From the NCBI GenBank assembly GCA_024278715.1, contig JAJRSN010000185.1:1-16195 (forward strand): DNA of 16,195 bases, in the 5' to 3' direction. A program made the translations under genes and the position numbers. Shown one piece after another: positions 1 to 6,372 of this stretch. Within the stretch, counting starts at the first letter, position 1. Every line of letters starts with the position of its first letter. Source of the stretch: Calditrichota bacterium. GTDB lineage: Bacteria > Calditrichota > Calditrichia > Calditrichales > Calditrichaceae. Under the pieces are notes generated by a model, which was given only the letters and a program-made list of their open reading frames with translations, made no database searches and was not told where the DNA came from.

Positions 1-485
1 AAGCTCAGAACAAACGCTTTTGTGGCGCAATATATCGCATTCAGCGGAACCGGCATAAAAGAGCCCGTGGAACCGACATTCAATATTTTTCCGCCGCCGC
101 GTTTCAGCATTTCAGCCGTAAACAATTTTGTCAGAACTACAAGCGATACAAGATTCACCCGGATCAAATTTAATTCCCTTTCCAGATCCGTTTCGGAAAA
201 AAGACCGTAAACCTGAAATCCCGCGTTATTAACAAGAATATCTATGTGAATCGATTTCTCTTTAAGCTCATCAAAAATTTCTTTTGGCGAAGTCCGTACC
301 GATAAATCTTTGGCGATAACCGTTATTGAGATATTGTTTTTCTCCGTCAATTCGCGCGCCGATTGTTCAAGCTTTTCTTTGTTTCTTGCCACCAAAACCA
401 GATTGTAATCTTCTTTCGCAAATAGTTTTGCCAATTCCAAACCAATTCCGCTTGACGCTCCGGTAATAAGAACCGTCTTATTCAT
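1..485 (-). CDS. Short-chain dehydrogenase/reductase, 3' end cut by window edge
   Basis: This encodes an NAD(P)-dependent short-chain dehydrogenase/reductase. It starts at ATG 485 behind a purine-rich AAAGGGAAA stretch, and about 161 codons are present before the window edge. The N-terminus MNKTVLITGASSGIG carries the glycine-rich cofactor-binding motif TGxxxGIG. NNAG follows in the middle of the fold. The catalytic set is visible as Ser139 (in NVGST), Tyr152 and Lys156 (in YCATK). An Arg after the second strand (LVLVARNKEKL) suggests NADP(H) preference, as in related classical SDRs; that is inference. The substrate cannot be told from sequence. The gene is divergent from the AraC-type regulator at 645, with 159 bp between the starts, so local control by that regulator is plausible. 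The family call is firm; the missing C-terminus prevents subfamily assignment. Confidence 0.9.
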   Translation of the reverse strand, partial: MNKTVLITGASSGIGLELAKLFAKEDYNLVLVARNKEKLEQSARELTEKNNISITVIAKDLSVRTSPKEIFDELKEKSIHIDILVNNAGFQVYGLFSETDLERELNLIRVNLVSLVVLTKLFTAEMLKRGGGKILNVGSTGSFMPVPLNAIYCATKAFVLS

Positions 486-564
486 AATTTTTTCCCTTTT
501 TTAGTTTATAACCGTATCTTTCATACATTAATAAATGAATTTTTGAATTTTTTACAATGGCGCG

Positions 565-593
565 TTGCGCAAAAGTATTGACATTTTACGCAA
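565..593. promoter_or_regulatory. Inverted repeat, candidate operator between SDR and AraC-type gene
   Basis: The arms TTGCGCAAAA (565-574) and TTTTACGCAA (584-593) are inverted copies matching at 9 of 10 positions, separated by 9 bp. They lie between two divergent gene starts, where a regulator would act on both. A TTGACA hexamer (578-583) sits inside the spacer and right arm and could be a -35 element for the AraC-type gene. The -10 it would imply, near 601-606, is poor. The symmetry is seen directly; operator function is inferred. Confidence 0.45.
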
Positions 594-644
594 TACAAAA
601 AATCTGATTTTTAACGTTTGATTTAATTTTAAAATTTGGATTCT

Positions 645-1646
645 ATGAAAAAAATATTTACAACATCAATTACTAAAATTTCCACTTTGTTTGAAATCGC
701 CGAAAAACACGGAATAACCAAAACAGAGCTCTTAAATTCCGTTAACATGGATCCTTCCATACTAAATTCCCCTGATAACAGATTAACTCCGGAGCTGGTT
801 CACAAATTGACTCAAAAAGCGGTTAGTTTAACGGGAAACGAAAATTTTGGCTTACACCAGGGCGAACTATTCACGGGCTTCTCAAATATCCTGGGTTATG
901 TATTAATGAATTGCAAAACATTCGGCGAGGCGATTGACAAATATTGCAGATATCAAAAGATAAGCGATGAAGGAACATATACCGAAATTGAAAGAGAGGG
1001 AAATATCGCCGTTATTAAATCTTCGGTAATGGATAGCGCCATAGCAAACGATAAACAATTAACCGATTTTATTCTATCCTGCATGTTAACCTATATAAAA
1101 AAACTTACCGGTAAAAATATCGATTTAATTGAAGTCAGATTTAAACATAAAGCGCCCGAAGATACTTCCGAATACAAACGTATTTTCAACTGTACTCTTC
1201 TGTTCGAAAGTTCAATGAACGCCATTGTCTTTGACCGAAGATTACTAAGCTTACCTATTCTTGAACCAAATGAAAAATTGCTGCGGGTATTTGAAAAATA
1301 CGCGCAGGATGTTTTGGATAAATTAATCTTTGGCGACACTTATGCCAACAGAGTAACCCGCGTAATTATCAAAATGCTGCAAGGAGAAGCTCCTTCCATT
1401 AAAACCGTAGCCCAAAAATTAGCCATGAGCGTGCGTAATTTACAATTAAAATTAAAACAAGAAGGAACCTCGTATCGCAGGCTTCTCAATAATATACGAA
1501 AAGAACTTGCCATAAGTTATCTGAAAGACGAACAGGTTTCGATCGGTGAAATTACCTATTTGCTCGGTTTTTCCGAAACGAGTGTTTTTCATAGATCATT
1601 TAAAAGATGGACAAATCATACGCCCGGCTGGTATCGCGCGCTTTAA
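645..1646 (+). CDS. AraC-family transcriptional regulator with arabinose-binding-like N-terminal domain
   Basis: This is a 333-residue DNA-binding regulator. The C-terminal 83 residues (251-333) form the AraC/XylS double helix-turn-helix. The first helix pair lies around SIKTVAQKLAMSVRNLQ. The second contains the family signature GEITYLLGFSETSVFHRSFK followed by W and TP, as in 'F.RAFKRWTG.TP'. Residues from about 15 to 200 resemble the effector-binding domain of OruR/ArgR-like AraC proteins (Pfam Arabinose_bd type), for instance GYVLMNCKTFGEAIDKYCRYQ. I use ATG 645. A TTG codon three codons upstream is in frame but has no better ribosome binding site. No ligand can be named. The divergent dehydrogenase at 1-485 is the obvious candidate target, by position only. 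Two possible terminators lie downstream. Confidence 0.9.
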   Translation: MKKIFTTSITKISTLFEIAEKHGITKTELLNSVNMDPSILNSPDNRLTPELVHKLTQKAVSLTGNENFGLHQGELFTGFSNILGYVLMNCKTFGEAIDKYCRYQKISDEGTYTEIEREGNIAVIKSSVMDSAIANDKQLTDFILSCMLTYIKKLTGKNIDLIEVRFKHKAPEDTSEYKRIFNCTLLFESSMNAIVFDRRLLSLPILEPNEKLLRVFEKYAQDVLDKLIFGDTYANRVTRVIIKMLQGEAPSIKTVAQKLAMSVRNLQLKLKQEGTSYRRLLNNIRKELAISYLKDEQVSIGEITYLLGFSETSVFHRSFKRWTNHTPGWYRAL

Positions 1647-1818
1647 GACGCGGCGGAGAGTAAAATTTAAGGTTGTTTTGAGTTTTGAGCTGGTAAATTT
1701 TTTGGGCAGACCCCGCCATCGTTTTATCGAAATCCGATTAAGCGGCAGCAAAATCAGCCATAATTTTCAAATTTTAAAAGCGCCCTGCGACTCTGGGTCA
1801 TTGAATTTAATGCTCCGG

Positions 1819-1858
1819 AACGGCTTCTGTTATTATCGGTCTTTTCAGCCGTTTTTTT
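1819..1858 (+). terminator. Possible terminator, long loop
   Basis: AACGGCT (1819-1825) and AGCCGTT (1847-1853) are perfect inverted copies, followed by a T-run (1852-1858). The 21-nt loop makes it weaker than a classic terminator. It lies about 170 bp after the AraC-type stop codon. Confidence 0.4.
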
Positions 1859-1892
1859 GTTACACTCACTTTGTTCTTTAAGAACTACTTTT

Positions 1893-1914
1893 CCCCTTTA
1901 AAGGGGATTTTTTT
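1893..1914 (+). terminator. Rho-independent terminator
   Basis: The palindrome CCCCTTTAAAGGGG (1893-1906) is followed by A and a run of seven T, giving an intrinsic terminator reading rightward. The left flank has only a short T-rich stretch, so leftward termination for the opposing operon is less convincing. The hairpin is short because the central TTTAAA supplies both stem and loop. Confidence 0.55.
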
Positions 1915-2039
1915 GCTTCCCCGCCGAATCCCGTTTTTTCAATTTACCGGGGCTCTTCAAAAAGTAACGCCCTCGCAAAAAATCGCTTTACGACAAACAG
2001 GCGTATTTGGCAGGAATCTTATCGGCGGATAATTTACCG

Positions 2040-2360
2040 TTATTTACTCTTCAGTTTCACCGCGGTGCCATATACTAAAATTTCCGCTGCGTTAGCCATA
2101 ATGTAAGAAGTCGAAAAACGAACACCGACTATTGCGTCGCCGCCCATTTCTTTTGCCATGGCTTTCATTCTGTCCAAAGCCTGCTCTCTGGATTCAGCCA
2201 ATAATTTTGTGTACTCCTCTATTTCGCCGCCGATCAATCCTTTAAAAAACGCTAAAATATCTCTTCCCAAGTTTCGCGCCCGAATCGTGTTGCCTTCGAC
2301 CACGCCTAAAACCTCTTTAATTTCCCTGCCCGGTACTTCATTAGTTGTACTTATGATCAT
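2040..2360 (-). CDS. YbjQ/UPF0145-family protein, third gene of the sigma-factor operon
   Basis: This 106-residue protein belongs to the YbjQ (UPF0145, 'heavy-metal-binding domain') family. Family features are the N-terminal MIISTTNEVPGREIKEVLGVVEGNTIRARNLGRD, the central helix with EEYTKLLAESREQALDRM, and the C-terminal strands GGDAIVGVRFSTS and EILVYGTAVKL. Its length matches the family's usual 100-110 residues. It has no signal peptide or membrane segment and is probably a cytosolic oligomer; the biochemical role of the family is poorly defined. The start ATG 2360 overlaps the anti-sigma stop by four bases (ATGA) and has an excellent AGGAGGG ribosome binding site, so it is translated with the two preceding genes. 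Its place in a sigma/anti-sigma operon suggests a role in the same stress response, which is inference. Confidence 0.9.
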   Translation of the reverse strand: MIISTTNEVPGREIKEVLGVVEGNTIRARNLGRDILAFFKGLIGGEIEEYTKLLAESREQALDRMKAMAKEMGGDAIVGVRFSTSYIMANAAEILVYGTAVKLKSK

Positions 2361-2803
2361 CGAATTACCCTCCTGTATTTATCCACACGCCGCACCATTA
2401 ATTTTTCTCTTAAAACCGAAACAAAAATAACTATTAACCCAATGCTTAAAAAACCGACGCCTAATTTCAGAGTAAACGGCTCTTTAGGGTTCATAAAAAA
2501 ATCGCGAAACATTTCGTAAAAGCCGAACCCAAACAAAATAATTGCGCCGATGCTAAAGAAAATCCAACCGACGCCTCGTTCGATTTTGTTGTACACTTTT
2601 TCCCAGTAATCATCCCAGTACATTTCGGGTAAGAGTTTGAATTTCATATTCGACGTATCCTCCTTAAGATTTTTAAAGGACTCCCATTCGCCCTTGCAAG
2701 CGGGACAAGTATCCAAATGCTGCCGCAGCTCTTTTTCTTGTTCCGGATCCAATTCGCCGTCCAGATAGCCCATCAACAAAATCCGAGCCTGTTCACAGTT
2801 CAT
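2357..2803 (-). CDS. Membrane-anchored zinc-finger anti-sigma factor
   Basis: This 148-residue protein begins with a zf-HC2 (ZAS-type) anti-sigma domain. Cys3, His29, Cys33 and Cys36 form the C...HxxxCxxC zinc site in MNCEQARILLMGYLDGELD...HLDTCPAC. Helices around 40-75 link this domain to two predicted transmembrane segments (about 78-98 and 112-131), followed by a short basic tail. In the family, the N-terminal domain holds the cognate ECF sigma factor at the membrane until an envelope signal releases it. The sigma gene lies directly upstream with a 4-base ATGA overlap, and GAGGGTG sits before the start, so the pair is co-translated. The periplasmic part is only a short loop (about 99-111), so this protein lacks a large sensory domain. 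Release by proteolysis or by direct zinc/redox sensing are alternatives that the sequence does not decide. Confidence 0.9.
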   Translation of the reverse strand: MNCEQARILLMGYLDGELDPEQEKELRQHLDTCPACKGEWESFKNLKEDTSNMKFKLLPEMYWDDYWEKVYNKIERGVGWIFFSIGAIILFGFGFYEMFRDFFMNPKEPFTLKLGVGFLSIGLIVIFVSVLREKLMVRRVDKYRRVIR

Positions 2804-3369
2804 AGCGCACCCTCAAAATGTTGTAATTTTTTTAAAAGCCGTTTTCGGGCATAGTATAAACGCGACATCACGCTGCCAAGTGGAATTTCCAGGGCGTCTG
2901 CAATTTCCTGATACGAGAACTCGTTAAAATCTTTCATAACGATAATTTCACGATCCTTTTCATTTAACTGAGAAAGCGCCTTCCAGATAATCTCGGAGCG
3001 CTCGCTTTTCTCAAAAACTTCATCGGGATAATCATTCAAATCCTGAAAAATCTGCTGCATCGTCTCGTCCATGCGCACTATCCTTTTGTGCTTATTGACA
3101 AAATTAATGCACAGGTTTTTCAGAATCCGGTAAAACCAACTGTAAAAAGATCTTGACGAATCAAAATCTCCTAAAGACCGATAAGCCCGATAAAACGCTT
3201 CCTGTGAAAGATCGAGCGCGTCCTCATGATTTTTAGTAAACATCAAAGCCATATAATAAGCTCGTTCTTTGTAACGCTCCACAATGTAGCGATACATTTC
3301 CGTTTCACCTCTCAAACAGGCTTCAACGGCTTCCTGATCCGAAACTTCTTTCGTTATTGATTCATACAT
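2800..3369 (-). CDS. ECF-type RNA polymerase sigma factor (RpoE-like)
   Basis: This 189-residue group 4 sigma factor directs RNA polymerase to a stress regulon. Sigma region 2 spans about 25-95; the -10-recognition segment contains DALDLSQEAFYRAYRSL and SFYSWFYRILKNLCIN. Region 4 spans about 132-183, with the helix-turn-helix YQEIADALEIPLGSVMSRLYYAR contacting the -35 element. There is no region 1 or 3, and the length is normal for ECF sigma factors. It starts at ATG 3369; no clear ribosome binding site is visible upstream. It is the first gene of a three-gene operon with an anti-sigma factor and a YbjQ-family protein. ECF operons are often autoregulated, but I could not identify a convincing ECF promoter upstream. 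Its target genes cannot be named from this window. Confidence 0.95.
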   Translation of the reverse strand: MYESITKEVSDQEAVEACLRGETEMYRYIVERYKERAYYMALMFTKNHEDALDLSQEAFYRAYRSLGDFDSSRSFYSWFYRILKNLCINFVNKHKRIVRMDETMQQIFQDLNDYPDEVFEKSERSEIIWKALSQLNEKDREIIVMKDFNEFSYQEIADALEIPLGSVMSRLYYARKRLLKKLQHFEGAL

Positions 3370-3438
3370 GGTAATTACACAACAAGTTGATATTTATTCA
3401 AAATCGCCGAAATTTTTTAGATTAAAATTCATTTTTTG

Positions 3439-3467
3439 TTTAAGTTTTTGAATTCATCGTTTATATT
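3439..3467 (+). promoter_or_regulatory. Putative promoter of the YdfG-like gene
   Basis: TATATT (3462-3467) is a good -10 element. Seventeen bases upstream is TTTAAG (3439-3444), a weak -35; TTGTTT (3436-3441) is an alternative at 20-bp spacing. Transcription would begin near 3474, just before the inverted repeat at 3480-3512. The flanking TTTATATT resembles the elements before eno (TTTATCTT) and pruA (TTATATT). Confidence 0.4.
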
Positions 3468-3479
3468 AGTGCCGACGCA

Positions 3480-3512
3480 ATTGTGATTTATCAAATCATA
3501 ATAAATTACAAT
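3480..3512 (+). promoter_or_regulatory. Inverted repeat in leader, two competing hairpins possible
   Basis: ATTGTGATTTAT (3480-3491) and ATAAATTACAAT (3501-3512) are inverted arms matching at 11 of 12 positions; the one mismatch becomes a G-U wobble in RNA. Nested in the same stretch, TGATTT (3484-3489) and AAATCA (3493-3498) can pair with a 3-nt loop. The two folds exclude each other. The element lies between the putative promoter and the ribosome binding site of the dehydrogenase, so it could be a DNA operator or an mRNA leader structure. Confidence 0.45.
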
Positions 3513-3564
3513 AAATATTTATGAAAGACAATTAAAAGTACGTAATCATAAGGAGGAAAAGGTT

Positions 3565-4338
3565 ATGCCGCTTAGCGGGAAAATTGCTCTTGTAACGGGC
3601 GCTACCAGCGGGATAGGAAAAGCCACTGCTTTGGCGTTAGCCAGGGAAGGATGCGATATAATTCTGTTGGGAAGACGAGTGGAAAGATTGAATAAAGTAG
3701 GGGATGAAATTAAAAAACGCTTTAAAACAAACTGGTTGGCTTTGCCCGTGGACGTGCGCGACGCCGGGGCGGTCAAGGCTTCGCTCGAGAGTTTGCCGGA
3801 TTACTGGCAAAATATTGATATTTTGATCAATAACGCCGGTCTGGCAAGCGGATTTTCCAAACTGCACCAGGGCGATCCGGAAGATTGGGAGCTGATGATC
3901 GACACCAATGTAAAAGGTTTGCTTTACGTTACACGAACCGTGGTTCCGGGAATGGTCAAAAGAGGCAAGGGCGATATCGTAAATATCGGTTCCATTGCCG
4001 GACACGAGGTTTACCCGGGAGGTAATGTGTATTGCGCCACCAAACATGCCGTGGACGCATTGACAAAGGGTTTGCGGATTGATCTGGTCGATACGCCTCT
4101 TCGCGTTTCAACGGTAGATCCCGGTCTTGTCGAAACCGAGTTTAGTGTTGTGCGCTTTAAAGGCGATGAAGAACGCGCCAAAAATGTTTACCGCGGATTG
4201 CAGCCCTTGACCGGAGAGGATATTGCCGAAGCGGTGGTTTTCATCGTAACGCGTCCGGCTCATGTGCAAATTGCCGAAATTATTGTTTTTCCCACGGCGC
4301 AGGCGTCCGCGACCGTTGTGTATCGAAAGGAAGAGTAA
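3565..4338 (+). CDS. YdfG-like NADP-dependent short-chain dehydrogenase
   Basis: This 257-residue cytosolic oxidoreductase is of the SDR family. GATSGIGKAT (residues 12-21) binds the cofactor, GRRVERL after the second strand favours NADP(H), and NNAG follows. The catalytic residues are Ser143 (NIGSIAG), Tyr156 and Lys160 (YCATK). The C-terminal half closely follows the E. coli YdfG pattern: GGNVYCATK, DPGLVETEFSVVRFKGD, the LTGEDIAEAV helix, and PAHVQIAEIIVFPTAQ. YdfG-type enzymes oxidise 3-hydroxy acids such as L-allo-threonine, serine or 3-hydroxyisobutyrate, and reduce malonic semialdehyde; extending that to this protein is inference. The start ATG 3565 has a strong AGGAGG site (3551-3556). 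The gene appears monocistronic, with its own promoter and a leader of about 90 nt. No clear terminator follows. Confidence 0.93.
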   Translation: MPLSGKIALVTGATSGIGKATALALAREGCDIILLGRRVERLNKVGDEIKKRFKTNWLALPVDVRDAGAVKASLESLPDYWQNIDILINNAGLASGFSKLHQGDPEDWELMIDTNVKGLLYVTRTVVPGMVKRGKGDIVNIGSIAGHEVYPGGNVYCATKHAVDALTKGLRIDLVDTPLRVSTVDPGLVETEFSVVRFKGDEERAKNVYRGLQPLTGEDIAEAVVFIVTRPAHVQIAEIIVFPTAQASATVVYRKEE

Positions 4339-4358
4339 ATCGAAAAAAACGGGCTGCC

Positions 4359-4419
4359 AGAAAGCGGAAAGCCGTGCGTAAAAAGTGACGCGTAACGAGT
4401 GACGAGTGATAAGTAGGTA
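4359..4419 (+). repeat. Degenerate tandem heptamer tract (GTRAYNN type)
   Basis: From 4378 to 4419 there are six consecutive 7-bp units, all beginning with GT, for example GTGACGC (4385-4391) and GTGACGA (4399-4405). Just upstream, AGAAAGC (4359-4365) and GGAAAGC (4366-4372) are also spaced by exactly 7 bp. The units differ from one another but the period does not. The arrangement 'AGAAAGC-GAAAGCCGT then GTGA units' recurs on the opposite strand near 8494-8526. Confidence 0.7.
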
Positions 4420-4609
4420 ACTCGTAGAGGCACGCATAACCCTTATACGCTTAACAAATTAAAACAAGGATTTTAGTGTTAATATGATAATACGGAAAAC
4501 GCTTCTTCGCCGGCTGCCCGGAATGACGGAACAGTTTTTAAAAAGCAGTGTTAAAGATTCTTTTAAAGCGGATTAAAACAGATGCAGCGGTTTCCCTAAT
4601 AATATTTTT

Positions 4610-4638
4610 TTGAACTTTTTGGATTCCCTGTTTATCTT
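4610..4638 (+). promoter_or_regulatory. Putative eno promoter
   Basis: TTGAAC (4610-4615) and TATCTT (4633-4638) are spaced by 17 bp, giving a fair vegetative promoter about 70 bp before the eno start. Read in Bacteroidetes style, TTTG (4609-4612) is 20 bp from TATCTTGT, close to the TTTG...TAnnTTTG pattern. The leader would be about 60 nt. Confidence 0.45.
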
Positions 4639-4706
4639 GTGAAATTGTTAATATTTTAGACGATTCCGGAAACATTAAACGATACAAAAAAAGAAAGGAT
4701 AGAATC

Positions 4707-5990
4707 ATGCCAATGATTGAAGATGTTTACGCCCGCGAGATTTTAGATAGTCGTGGCAACCCGACGGTAGAAGTTGAGGTTCTTTTGGATGACGGTAGTT
4801 ACGGAAGAGCTGCTGTTCCTTCCGGCGCTTCGACCGGCGAAAAGGAAGCGGTTGAATTACGGGACGGCGATCCGAATCGTTACCTCGGAAAAGGCGTATT
4901 AAAGGCTGTTCAAAATGTTAATGAGATCATTGCCGAAGAGATTATCGGTCTGGAAGCCACCGATCAACCTTATATTGACAATTTGATGATTAAATTGGAC
5001 GGAACTCCGAACAAGAGCAAGTTAGGCGCTAACGCCATCTTAGGCGTTTCGATGGCTGTGGCTAAAGCGGCTGCGGAAGCCGTCGGTTTACCGCTCTTCC
5101 AGTATTTGGGCGGAGTAAACGGCAAGGTTTTGCCGGTGCCGATGATGAACATTCTAAACGGCGGAAAACACGCTGATAATAATGTGGACATTCAGGAATT
5201 CATGATTGCTCCCGCCGGCGCGGAAAGTTTCAGAGAAGCCCTGCGCATGGGCGCAGAAGTTTTTCACAATCTTAAAAAAGTGCTTTCCAAACGCAAATAT
5301 AACACCGCGGTCGGCGACGAAGGCGGCTTTGCTCCGGATTTAAAGTCCAATCAGGAAGCGCTTGATCTTATTATCGAAGCCATCGAAGCCGCCGGTTACA
5401 AACCCGGAGAGCATATCTTTATCTGTTTAGACCCCGCCTCCAGCGAATTTTTTGATCAACAAAAGCAGCGCTACATTTTAGCATCGGAAAACAAAGAACT
5501 TACCGCCGCCGAGTTGGTTGATTATTACGCAGCCTGGGTTGAAAAGTATCCCATCATCTCCATTGAAGACGGTCATGCCGAGGACGACTGGGACGGCTGG
5601 AAATTGATGACCGAAAAATTGGGCGATAAAATTCAGTTGGTCGGCGACGACATTTTTGTGACCAATACCAAAATCATAGCAAAAGGCATTGAAAACAAAA
5701 TAGCGAATTCCATTCTGATCAAATTAAATCAGATCGGTACAGTAACCGAAACGCTTGACGCCATCGAAATGGCGCACAAAGCCGGATACACGGCGGTTGT
5801 TTCGCATCGTTCCGGCGAAACCGAAGATTCCACCATTGCCGATTTGGTGGTCGCTACCAATACCGGACAGATTAAAACGGGTTCGGCTTCGCGCAGCGAT
5901 CGTATTGCCAAATACAATCAGTTGTTGCGCATCGAAGACACCTTAGGCGACAGCGCCGTTTTTCTTGGTCGTAAAGCTTTTAAACGATAA
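4707..5990 (+). CDS. eno: Enolase (phosphopyruvate hydratase)
   Basis: Enolase interconverts 2-phosphoglycerate and phosphoenolpyruvate in glycolysis and gluconeogenesis, with Mg2+, in the cytosol. The 427-residue protein has the normal bacterial length. It begins MPMIEDVYAREILDSRGNPTVEVEV and carries the phosphate-loop motif SGASTGEKEAVELRD. GDEGGFAP (from Gly203) includes the catalytic Glu205. SIEDG and GDD provide metal ligands, and the loop VSHRSGETED is the family signature after the catalytic lysine. The start ATG 4707 follows AAAGGA at a usable distance. A perfect-stem terminator lies just after the stop. The next gene is ftsB-like, an eno-ftsB order also known from gammaproteobacteria (eno-ftsB-ispD). 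Assignment is certain. Confidence 0.99.
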   Translation: MPMIEDVYAREILDSRGNPTVEVEVLLDDGSYGRAAVPSGASTGEKEAVELRDGDPNRYLGKGVLKAVQNVNEIIAEEIIGLEATDQPYIDNLMIKLDGTPNKSKLGANAILGVSMAVAKAAAEAVGLPLFQYLGGVNGKVLPVPMMNILNGGKHADNNVDIQEFMIAPAGAESFREALRMGAEVFHNLKKVLSKRKYNTAVGDEGGFAPDLKSNQEALDLIIEAIEAAGYKPGEHIFICLDPASSEFFDQQKQRYILASENKELTAAELVDYYAAWVEKYPIISIEDGHAEDDWDGWKLMTEKLGDKIQLVGDDIFVTNTKIIAKGIENKIANSILIKLNQIGTVTETLDAIEMAHKAGYTAVVSHRSGETEDSTIADLVVATNTGQIKTGSASRSDRIAKYNQLLRIEDTLGDSAVFLGRKAFKR

Positions 5991-5997
5991 ATAAAGG

Positions 5998-6041
5998 AAA
6001 GCCCGACGGCAATAAAATCTTTACCGCTCGTCGGGCTTTTT
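5998..6041 (+). terminator. Strong rho-independent terminator between eno and the ftsB-like gene
   Basis: AAAGCCCGACG (5998-6008) pairs perfectly with its complement at 6029-6039 (11 bp), the loop is 20 nt, and a T-run ends at 6041. It begins 7 bases after the eno stop codon and ends 5 bases before the ATG of the ftsB-like gene. It therefore either separates the two genes or acts as an attenuator that lets only part of the eno transcript continue. Confidence 0.85.
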
Positions 6042-6046
6042 AATTT

Positions 6047-6370
6047 ATGAAAAAAAAGACAACAAGACTACGTAAGCCCAAAAAGTCGAGACTTAAAATT
6101 AAAAGTATTCTGATTGCCGCGGTTACGGGCATCGTTATCTATTTCTTATTTTTTGCCGGTCCTCGCAATGTAGTTCAATACTTCAAACAAAAATCCCACA
6201 AAAAAACACTGATTCGGGATATCAATTCCTTAAACAAAGAAAAGGAACAACTAAAAAAAGAATCCGAACGTTTAAAAAATGACCTTGATTATATTGAAAA
6301 AATCGCTCGAGAGAAGTATAATATGAAAAAGAAAGACGAGAAGGTTTACAAAATAATCAAGGAAAAATAA
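6047..6370 (+). CDS. FtsB/DivIC-like septum formation initiator protein
   Basis: This 107-residue bitopic membrane protein of the FtsB/DivIC family takes part in the divisome, where such proteins form an FtsL-FtsB-FtsQ type complex. A very basic N-terminus (1-19) is followed by one transmembrane helix (about 20-37). A periplasmic coiled coil follows (about 45-80, with LIRDINSLNKEKEQLKKESERLKND). The family-typical end is DYIEKIAREKYNMKKKDEKVYKI. It starts at ATG 6047. No Shine-Dalgarno sequence precedes it, because the space is occupied by the eno terminator and its T-run, so expression may be low or start from an unrecognised promoter. The next gene begins at or beside its stop codon. DivIC and FtsB cannot be told apart by sequence alone. 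Confidence 0.85.
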   Translation: MKKKTTRLRKPKKSRLKIKSILIAAVTGIVIYFLFFAGPRNVVQYFKQKSHKKTLIRDINSLNKEKEQLKKESERLKNDLDYIEKIAREKYNMKKKDEKVYKIIKEK

Positions 6371-6372
6371 TC

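Larger units (their letters stand above)
1647..2039. other. Convergent intergenic region, no gene seen
   Basis: This gap of about 390 bp lies between the converging AraC-type gene and the YbjQ-family gene. It contains two plausible rho-independent terminators for the plus strand, listed separately. I found no conserved coding frame. The open frame running 1546-1881 has low-complexity, unconvincing protein content and overlaps the regulator's 3' end. The right part (1920-2039) has no repeats or hairpins that I can support, and I see no clear terminator for the minus-strand operon. Confidence 0.6.
4339..4706. other. Intergenic region before eno with heptamer repeats and promoter
   Basis: The left part (4359-4419) is a period-7 repeat tract. 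At 4430-4452 the reverse strand reads GTTAAGC, GTATAAG and GGTTATG in register, which extends the same style of repeat. The section 4460-4600 holds no coding frame or hairpin that I can support. The right end carries a putative promoter and the eno ribosome binding site. No gene is seen. Confidence 0.6.

Noticed and set aside
1546..1881. Open frame of 111 codons overlapping the end of the AraC-type gene
   Set aside because: It begins inside the regulator in another frame and continues through two hairpins; the product has no recognisable pattern.
3484..3495. FNR/CRP-like box (TGATTTATCA) before the YdfG-like gene
   Set aside because: The half-site spacing is 2 bp instead of the 4 bp of FNR sites, and it lies downstream of the promoter. 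It is better described as part of the longer inverted repeat.
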